A stretch of 16,892 nt of DNA from Irineochytrium annulatum (taxonomy: Eukaryota > Chytridiomycota > Chytridiomycetes > Chytridiales > Chytridiaceae). Below the pieces are notes generated by a model, which worked only from the letters and a program-made list of their open reading frames with translations, was not told the origin of the DNA and searched no databases. Numbering within the stretch: the first letter of the stretch is position 1; each line of letters starts with the position of its first letter. This document shows positions 9,323 through 16,892 of the stretch, piece by piece. The stretch covers positions 1 through 16,892 of the forward strand of contig JADGJL010000628.1 in the NCBI GenBank assembly GCA_027600665.1. The letters are read 5' to 3'. Both the position numbers and the translations under genes were made by a program.

Positions 9323-10305
9323 TTTTATTTCGTTTCGTGTGGGCTTCTCTCTACGGCCAAGTTCGTTGTTCGTCTGGGGTTCGTTGCGATGTCGTATGTT
9401 CTTAACAGAGATCTTTTTATCCCTTAACGTACGGTATTTCAGTCTCCTACGCAACTTCTTTACCCACATCCTTCCTTGCATTCCAGGCATCCCAATAGAC
9501 ACTGAGGGTCCAGCTTACAGGTCGACGGAATGGTCTTAGCGATTAAACGGAGGTAGAACCTTAATAGAGGGTGAGGTCGTGTAAGCCCATCTACCCAGCC
9601 CATGCGAGAAAACTGAACATAACGCTTTCAAACTAGATGTGTCCTCTCGCGCCGTGACCTGGACGCCCAGCTTGCTCAGCTCGCACTGATGAGATCGTCA
9701 CGCCTTCAAAAATGGATGTATACGCTGACTACCACAGTGTCAACCTTGTTGATCGACAAACGCAAGCCTAGACACCATATTACCGCCCGGTGGTGACTGG
9801 GGTAAGGTGCCGATCTCGATGTGGGAGAGCGCCCCTGTGCGACGCGACCTTCCACCAGCAGGCTCCTTAAGCGTACGCGTCCTCAGTATAGCCTCCCTTC
9901 AACCTCTCCGCCGTCCGCACCACCGGAGGATGGTCATCGTTTCTCAGCCACAGTCACATGCCCTCGCCAACACTGTTCCACGCCGCGTATAACGGGCCGC
10001 CGTTGACCACGATAGGACACGTTTGGACCAAGCATCAAGGCAGAGCGATCACGTTTGCAGTTGCTGCAGCGTGCGGTTACCGTGGAGCTGCGAAGGATGA
10101 AGGCAGAGGGCCGCCTGGAGTTGATGCCCTCATGGCCGGCAATATATGGCAGCGTGAACGAGGCCTCCGATGTGAGTAAACCAGTACGATGCGTGTTGAG
10201 TCCTGTTCCTGTTAAGTCACGCACGCTCACCAAGATATCCATCGTAAGGCTGCATGATAACTCAAAATTGACAAAAATAAAAACGAAGCCCGGCGACTGC
10301 AAGTG
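9323..10305. other. Intergenic region, no protein gene supported
   Basis: Nearly 1 kb after the glycoprotein stop. It has lower coding character than its flanks, and its open frames are short and compositionally random. The first part is presumably the 3' UTR of the glycoprotein gene and the last ~30 bp hold the tRNA terminator. I see no repeats or further RNA genes. Confidence 0.5.
10273..10283 (-). terminator. RNA polymerase III terminator of tRNA-Ala
   Basis: Two runs of five T on the minus strand, separated by one A, start 22 nt beyond the tRNA 3' end. Runs of four or more T are the normal Pol III stop signal. Confidence 0.7.
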
Positions 10306-10377
10306 TGGAGAAACGGGGGATTGAACCCCGGGCATCTCGCATGCGAAGCGAGCACTCTACCACTGAGTTATTTCCCC
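10306..10377 (-). tRNA. tRNA-Ala, anticodon CGC
   Basis: A 72-nt intronless cloverleaf. The acceptor stem GGGGAAA pairs with TTTCTCC and includes the G3-U70 wobble that marks alanine tRNAs; discriminator is A. The D stem is ACTC/GAGT with loop AGTGGTA, the anticodon stem CTCGC/GCGAG with loop TTCGCAT (anticodon CGC, reading GCG codons), the variable loop is 5 nt, and the T stem is CGGGG/CCCCG with loop TTCAATC. No CCA is encoded, as expected for a eukaryotic nuclear gene. The B box GGTTCAATCCC is good. The A box TAACTCAGTGG carries A where G10 is usual, with a compensating A-U pair in the D stem. Confidence 0.95.
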
Positions 10378-11240
10378 GAACTGATTGTTGTCAAACGTTT
10401 TACTGCTGCTTCATAACTGGTAAAGAGACAGCAGCCAGGGGAACAAGAAGGCTTTCTGACAACTTAAAAACAATTAAATACATGTTGCCTGCTCTTTTGG
10501 GAGAGGGAGGGCCCAAGCCAGACCCCGGTGCCATCTGGCATCAGACCAGGCGGTTCTGCATCATACAACGGAATAAACGGAATAGTACTAAATACTCAAG
10601 TCAGGTCTCGGACAGTGCGCCTCATGGGAGCCACAGACGTCACAGGCTGGTTCCGTTGGCATTAGTTGACATAGGATGACGCTATTGCCAAAACTACTGA
10701 AAAGGCACCCTTCCCTATCCCTAGCACGATGATAATATTCAGAATGGAGTGCATGAGTGACGGGGTAGGAGAAGGTGGAAACACTAATTTGCACTACTGC
10801 ATTTACATCGCAACAAACGTTTTCTTCTGCAGCCGCTTATGTACTATCCGTTTTTTATTTACGAGTTTCATCAATTCTGTTGCTCTGAGCTTTGCAAGTG
10901 TTCAGCAAATTCCACTCATCTTCTTCCAATACTTGATTTTAAAACCTCTCAGTTGCGACATCTCCTCGTTTGATTTCCTTCCGTCCCATTTCTTCCGTGA
11001 CAACTATTTAGGAACACCTCAACTAGGCAAGATCAACAGAGCAAGGGAAAGAAACGAAGGGAGCTATCCACGGTTGCGCTAAATTCCAGTCTCCCTTTCG
11101 TCGCGAACAAAACAACTTGGAGCGCCCACGAAGAGAAATATACAAGAAGACAAAGAAGACGCAAGTCCACATAAAACACCAACAAAGTCCAAACCGAGCA
11201 GACGCACGAATTCAGGCAGGTACAACAAGTCCACTTCACG
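10378..11240. other. Intergenic region, no gene supported
   Basis: AT-richer stretch between the tRNA and the stop of the coiled-coil gene. The longest open frame (plus strand, 10729-11082) has Phe/Ser/Ile-rich random-looking composition and no recognisable domain. The right part presumably holds the 3' UTR of the minus-strand coiled-coil gene; one AATAAA on the minus strand (about 10854-10859) lies ~380 nt past its stop. Confidence 0.5.
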
Positions 11241-14200
11241 TCACTTCATCAACTCCGCAAAGAGCATGTCCTCCGCAATCCCATCATCATCCGTAGGGAT
11301 CTCCAACTGCCTTCTCCTCCCGCCGGCCGCCGCAGCCTTCCTCGACGGCCTCCCGACTTGTCCCTGCTGCTGGTGATGTTGCGCAGCCGGCGCCATGGTC
11401 AGGCTGCGCTTCACCCCGTATGTCTGGCGCGCCGTCCGCGGCGGGTAATCGTCATCACTGTGAGGGTCGACCGTGACGGGCCCCGTTGAGGCCGGCGCTC
11501 GCGGCTGGGTCCGCTCGAGGGCCAGCGGGACGGGCTTGGCCGAGCGGATCGTGGTTGGCGCCGCGGCGGCAGTCGTCTTCATGGACTTGGTCTGTCCGCC
11601 GTTGGGTTAGTATCATATTATAAAGGGGAAAGCATGAAAAGACTGAACTCGAAAGCTCACCCTCTTTGTCCTCTTAGGTGCGGGCTCAATCTCATCCACG
11701 ACCTCAACCTTGTCCTTCGACGGCCTGCGCTTGCCACGCGTCTTCGCCGGTAGCGGCTCCGCCTGCGAGTCCACGACGATCGCCTTCGTAACCGAGCGGA
11801 CGTTGTGTGCGACTTTCGGCACGGACTCGAGGTGCGTGCTGATGGTCTGCCAAAAGAAGCGATGGCGACACGCCGATAGAAACATTGTAAGCAGAGTTTA
11901 AGTGCAAATTGCAAGCATAATACGAAATAAAAAAGCGTTGCGAGAAGAGTTACCTTCACGATCTCCGAGATGTCCTCGCCGTCCTCCTCGTCCGGGTAGA
12001 TTTCATCAATCTCCGCAAAGGACTTGTGCCTGACGGCGCTCGTTGGCGCCGGCCGCACCGCGCTTTGGTAGGGCGCTAGTGGCGTTGCCCGCCTCTCCCC
12101 CGGGGTCTTCTTGTCAACTCTCGTCGCGCCACCGCCGGCGGAGGTAGGCTGGCGCCCAACGCTCCAGGTACCGTGGTGGGCGGGATGCCGCTCCTCCGCC
12201 CTCTTCAAATCAGCCTTGAGCGCCGCGACGAGTTCCAGAAGCTTCTCCTAAATGTGTGTAGAATTGCCACGGATTTGACTGGTGCGAATATTGGAAGAAT
12301 AAAGAAAACCTACGTTTTGAGTGACCAACTTGGTCTCGGCGGCCTTAGCGTCCTCGATCTGAGCAAGGTAGTCGCTCGACTTCAGCTCGTGCTCGATGAT
12401 GGTTTCGCGTAAGTTAGCCTAATATCGCATATGTGAGACCCTCTGAGAAAGGAGGCGTGAAGAAGACTTGTTTACGTTTTGGATCTCGAGAGCTTTCGCC
12501 GCCTGTACCTTAGCCGATAGCTCAGTCGTCCGCTTCTCCTGGTCGGCAAGTGACGCACGCAGGCTTGCCTAATAATGTCAAGACGAATTTAATGCAGGCG
12601 CAGAGTCGACGCGTATTTTCATGTACATTTTGAGCCTCGAGATTCTTTGTCTCCTGAGCCTTCATCGTCAAGTCGTTTCTAAGAAAAGCCTCCTGACGGT
12701 GAAGCTGCTCCTTCGCCTGGTTGATGACCGTCTGTTCCTTCGTCGACAAGCACTTCAACTCGATCTACGGTCAGTAAAAAGCAATCAAAATCACGAGATG
12801 AAGTCCTGCCCGTCTGCCAACGAACTTTCAGCTTTCCGCGCTCGTCGTTGCTCTCCTTCAACGTGGCCTCAAGCTCACCGACTCTACCCGTGAGCTGATT
12901 AATCTCGTTCTTGAGCGTCACCTCCGCTTCGCGCGACGAGCGCACTACGTCGGCGATCGAATTAGTCGCGTTCGTTAGCTCGTGCTCGTTGGCAAGGACC
13001 TCCGCCTCGACAGCCGTTTTCTCGGACTCTAGCGTCGCGTAACTCTTCTAAACGGCGCGTCAAGGGGTCCGAGGTCATAAGGTTCAATTCAAGTAAAGTT
13101 ACAAACCTGCAGATCAGCGAGGTGGCCCTTCAACGAATTGATTTCCTCGAGATAGTCATTCATAAGCGTGGTCTTTGACGATAGCTATAATGGCTTAGAC
13201 GATGTATTCAAAAAGAAAAATGAAAATCACGTCCGATCGCAGCCTCTCGCATTCTTGCTCGCTCTCTTTAAGCTTCTTCGCTATATCAGCGGAAGCCGCG
13301 TCCTTAGCTTCGATTTCGGCATTCATTCTTGAAACGTAAATGTATAAGTTTGTGAATGGTTGCTCCCACAAACTCACCCGTCAATCCGGTCAGAGGAGAC
13401 CTCAAGCTTTCGCTGCAGCTCCTCCATAACCGAAAACTGATGGGAGCTGTCGGCATTCAACTGGACAATTCTGTAAAATCAAAAGCAGTAATTGGTAAGA
13501 GAGTATAAAATGGTAAAAATCCTTACCGTGCTTTTAAACCCACAATCTCGTCCGACAAAGCGGTAATATCGCCGGTTAACTTCTCCTCCACAGTGTTGCG
13601 CTCAGCTGCAAGTTCACGCGCCCTAGTTAGTTGAGGAGAACGTGACATTAGAGTCGGCAAAGTGATAGCAGATGACTGAGATGTACTTCGCCTCGGTCGA
13701 CACACAAAGCTCGAGTGACTCCTTTAGCTCCCCGGTAACCTTCTCTAGCTCAGCCGAGAGGTCGTCCTTCGACGTAATAGTCTCATCGAGCGACACCTGC
13801 AACGCAACAATTTTATCCTCAAGTAAACTTTTTGTCTCTTCCAACGCGTTCTGAAAGCCATTAAGTTCGGGACCTAGACGCAGGAAAGGATCAAATGTCT
13901 ACAAACCTTCCTCGCCTCCCAGTCGTCCCTCTCCCTGCCCCATGCCTCCTCGGCAAACCGCCTTACCTCCTCGACCTCCCTAACTTCCTCCTTGAGCGCC
14001 TCACACTCCAAATCCCTGACCGCAACGGTCTCTTGCATCTCCTGTACCACCTTCTCGGCCCTCGCCTCAGCGCCGACAAGCCTCTCCCTGCACGCCGCCA
14101 GCGTCTCCCTTACATCGGCTAGCTCGCCGCTATTGGCAGCCGCGCGCTCTTCGGCGGCCTGCAGCCGTTGATCGAGCTCGGCAATGCGCGCCTGCTGCTC

Positions 14201-16507
14201 GGCCGTGCGTTCGGCGTGGAGCGAGGCCAGGTGTTCAGTCTCGCGCGCGTGTGAGGCCGAGAGGAGAGCGCGCTCGTCCGCGTTCGACTTGAGGGCGAGC
14301 TCGAGGAGGGATTCGGAGGCAGCGCGCTGGGATTCAAGGTCGGCGCGGTGGCGCTGCTCGAGGCGGTCGACGTCCGCGCGGTGGGTAGCGAGAAGGGTTG
14401 CGTTTTCCTGTTTGATCGACTCTGTGCGTGTTAAAAGCAAAGGAACGTTACGGTTAAGATAGCGAGGGAGCAACGGGATGTTGTAGGTGATGGCAGAAGG
14501 CATACCATACGCAGTATGAGCGTTAGCAATGGACTTCTGGACCTCCTCGGCTTTAGCGGACGAGACTTCGGTCAACCGGTCGAGTTCGGCAGCCTTTTGA
14601 GCAAGGACGAGGTCGAGCGAAGCGATACGTTGTTGAAGCCGGATCGTCTCGGCCTCGGCCAACTCGGCCTTTTCCTTCCACGCCGTAACGGACTCAGCTT
14701 CGCGCGCGACTGTTTAATTCGAAGGCGAAATTTTTAATGGCTAAAGAAAAGAAGGCCGAATGTACTCACGTTTCTCGTTCAGGTACTTGATCTGGCGGTC
14801 GAGATCATCCCTAAGCAACTCGTTCTTCTCCTCAGCTGCCCGTATAGTAATATGAGCTCACATAACAAAACCTCGATGTCAGAAAGGGGAGGAGACACCT
14901 ACTCTGCTTTGCGACCCGGCAGTTCTCCACAAGCGTGTCCTTCGCCGCCTGGAAGTCCCTGCAGATCTTCTCAAAGTCCTTCCGCTGAAGCTCGTATTGG
15001 GCGCAGCCATCTCGAAGATTGGCCATCCTAGAAAACGGGCAACGAGAGGAATGAAGGTACGTTCATTAACCAGGAACATATAAAGCAAGAAAGCGAAATG
15101 AAAACCGCTTGTGCGGGACGAAAGCGGGACGAAGAAGAATTAAATTACTAACTCTATCTCGACTTGAGCGATGGTGTGGCGCAGTGTTACGCTCTCGGCG
15201 GCGTAATCCTCGCACGTCGCGCCCAGCTTAGAGGCCCTCGTTTCTATGGTGGCGAGGTAATCCCGGCAGCTACTCAGCTCTTGCTCCTGCAAAAGAGTGG
15301 GCGAAGCAAAGGAAAGTTGTGATTAAAAATGCGATATTAACGAAATTAAATGACAACGATGAGCAATGCGAAGCAAACGTACACCAGAAAAGAAAAGCAC
15401 GATAAAAATATGGAGGTAACGAACCAATGTGTCGATCCTCCTCGTCTGCTGGTCCCGCGTGCTCGAGACCATCCTCGCAAAGATCATCATCATCTGAGTC
15501 GGGTCGTCCGCGCCACCGCCACCCATCATGCTCGAGCCGAACTCAGACATCGCCATACCCACGTCACCCATCGGGACGACGGCGCTCGACTGAGACGAGG
15601 AAGCAGGCGCTCTAAAGCCGGGGTAAGTGTTGGCACTAGAGGAGGTCGGACGGCGCTTGATAGCCGTGGAGCGGACCATCGACCGGCCCGAGGGGTCGCT
15701 CTGGTGCGGGTGGTCGAAGACGGGAGCCTGCGGCGCGCCCATGCCCGGGCCGGTCTGCTGCTGCACGGTCCCACCGCGGGACTGTCTGACCTGTTGCCCG
15801 GCGCCACCTCGACCGCTGCCGTGGTGTGACGATGCGATGACACCGTCGACTCCTTGTTCCTTGCCGTTCCCGACACCGACCCCGCCGCCGCCGACATGAT
15901 CGTTCGCGCCGCGACAAACCTTACCCCGCGAGCCCTGGGAGCTCTGGGATCCCTGGGAGCCGCCGCCGGGGGACCGGAGGTGGTCGTCCTGTGACATAGC
16001 GTTGTCGAGGTGGTGCGGGGACTGTGGCTGGTGTGGCGGCAGCTGATGCTGCTGGAGCCTTCCCCCGGCATTAAAGGGCCTTGGCTGGTGAACCGCGCCG
16101 CCCGGGGGGCCATTGGCACTCGCGCGTCGCTCGAACGATGGCGCGCCGGCGGGCTTGTCGTCCACATCCTCATCCAGCGGGATCGGGCTCGAGGTCGGGT
16201 TGGAATCGTGTGAGGACGGCTGGGTGGCGTTGGTGGCCGGCTGCGGGCGACGATGTGGGGTTGGGACCACCTGGTTGCTGTTGTTGGCGGGCGGCTGGCC
16301 GCCGGAGGAGGAGGCCGACGGTCCGCCGCCGAAGCGGAAGAAAGAACGGTTGGAGGTCACGGGCTTGGCCGCCGTCGCTCCGGCGGAAAAGAATGCCTTT
16401 GGAGCTGCCTGACGCAGCGGGGGACCAGCGCCAGGTCCCTTCCCGGGGTTGTTCCCAGGGCCACCTCCGCCGTTTCCGCCGCCGACACCACCGTCCATTT
16501 TTTGCAT
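11241..16507 (-). CDS. Large coiled-coil protein with disordered head and basic tail (possible chromosome-axis or transverse-filament-like protein)
   Basis: Eighteen exons: 16507-15425, 15286-15153, 15027-14903, 14835-14770, 14709-14506, 14421-13907, 13850-13687, 13622-13527, 13470-13378, 13327-13231, 13184-13107, 13047-12826, 12764-12627, 12568-12476, 12418-12314, 12247-11954, 11846-11661, 11591-11241. They join to 1348 codons (1347 aa) with every intron GT-AG. Residues 1-330 are a disordered Gly/Asn/Gln/Pro/Ser-rich head with short aromatic patches (RSFFRFGG). From about 340 to 1090 the protein is heptad-rich coiled coil (for example TRRIDTLEQELSS, SIKQENATLL, EKVTGELKESLEL). The tail (1090-1347) is disordered and basic, with likely NLS or DNA-contact patches TRGKRRPSKDK, PKRTKR and an AT-hook-like GRPSRK, and an acidic end. 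Head-coil-basic tail is the layout of SYCP1/Zip1 transverse filaments, but spindle, nuclear-envelope or Golgi proteins fit too. The ATG at 16507 (A at -3) is chosen; 16498 is the alternative. Confidence 0.82.
12314..12568 (-). repeat. Probable tandem exon duplication inside the coiled-coil gene
   Basis: Exons 12568-12476 (31 codons) and 12418-12314 (35 codons) are adjacent, both phase 0 at each end, and their products align: they begin ASLR and ANLR, share an AKA followed by a Glu further on, and end EIQN and VTQN. The preceding exon also ends LEAQN. Coiled-coil composition alone can produce weak matches, so the duplication is an inference. Confidence 0.45.
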
Positions 16508-16892
16508 GCTGATGAAGGCTGCGGATGGATGCGTGCAAGGCTCGTCGCGAGGTCGTCGGGTGGTTCTGGGCGGGAGTCGACGAATGCCACCGGCCTCGAA
16601 GGTTTCTTTTGTCGCCGAGCGATGTAAAGAGCAGAAGGAATTCTCTGAGCAACGGACGGTGGTGGAACAGCCCGCGAGGTCCAACTCGCGAGTTGGGGCG
16701 CCCTTAGCGTGGGATTTGAGCGGAGTGCCAGAATTTAGTGATGACGTTAAAAAGACGAGACTCCCACAGAAGATAGAGACTCACAATCCCAAGAGGTGCA
16801 ACGCTTTGCAGATCAACAAGTGGACGCTGCACCTTCGTACATTTCCGTCGCATTTCCAAACTCGCCGCACAATTCCACATCCTCCCTTCCCC
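16508..16892. other. Upstream region of the coiled-coil gene (5' UTR/promoter)
   Basis: No independent gene is seen. The minus-strand frame of the coiled-coil gene stays open without an ATG back past 16684, so an upstream coding exon outside or near the window edge cannot be excluded. The far end is C/T-rich on the plus strand. Confidence 0.4.

Noticed and set aside
9934..10335. Minus-strand frame overlapping the tRNA
   Set aside because: It runs through the tRNA gene and has no recognisable domain; the CSNCK pair alone is not enough for a zinc-finger call.
10729..11082. 117-codon plus-strand frame
   Set aside because: Phe/Ser/Ile-rich random composition in AT-rich intergenic DNA, no domain and no splice-linked neighbour.
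15350..15829. 159-codon plus-strand Arg/His-rich frame
   Set aside because: Antisense shadow of the Gly/Ser-rich head exon of the coiled-coil gene.
1..16892. Mobile elements, CRISPR arrays, viral insertions or telomere repeats
   Set aside because: I looked for terminal repeats, regularly spaced repeats, reverse transcriptase, integrase or transposase motifs on both strands and saw none.

Overview
The window looks like nuclear DNA of a GC-rich, intron-dense fungus or fungus-like eukaryote. Genes are compact and broken by many GT-AG introns, mostly 40-90 nt. The proteins are eukaryotic (a HEATR3/Syo1 importer adaptor and an ALC1/CHD1L chromatin remodeller), and there is a eukaryotic-type nuclear tRNA gene. 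An early-diverging fungus such as a zoosporic lineage would fit, but the sequence alone does not prove it. I rebuilt the exons by hand from splice sites, reading-frame continuity and recalled family alignments. All 36 introns in the five main genes keep the frame.

Layout from left to right. (1) 1-1832, minus: a HEATR3/Syo1-like ribosomal-protein import chaperone, cut at its 3' end by the window edge. (2) 1894-2581, plus: a 210-aa single-pass membrane protein with a conserved but unnamed C-terminal domain, divergent from gene 1 with only 61 bp between start codons. (3) 2703-3466, minus: a tentative, unidentified four-exon gene. (4) 3780-7554, minus: a 14-exon ALC1/CHD1L-type SNF2 remodeller with a C-terminal macro domain and, beyond it, a BRCT-like domain. 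(5) 7841-9322, plus: a two-pass membrane glycoprotein, divergent from gene 4. (6) 10306-10377, minus: tRNA-Ala(CGC). (7) 11241-16507, minus: an 18-exon gene for a ~1347-aa protein with a disordered Gly/Asn/Gln-rich head, ~700 residues of coiled coil and a basic tail.

These are independent housekeeping-type eukaryotic genes, not an operon. Two links are plausible from position: the two head-to-head pairs (genes 1/2 and 4/5) may share promoters. The most interesting points are the SNF2-macro-BRCT architecture, the symmetric phase-0 exons of the coiled-coil gene (including two that look like a tandem exon duplication), its resemblance in layout to a synaptonemal-complex transverse filament, and the frequent use of GTT-type 5' splice sites (9 of 36 introns).

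The stretches 9323-10305, 10378-11240 and 16508-16892 hold no protein gene I can support.
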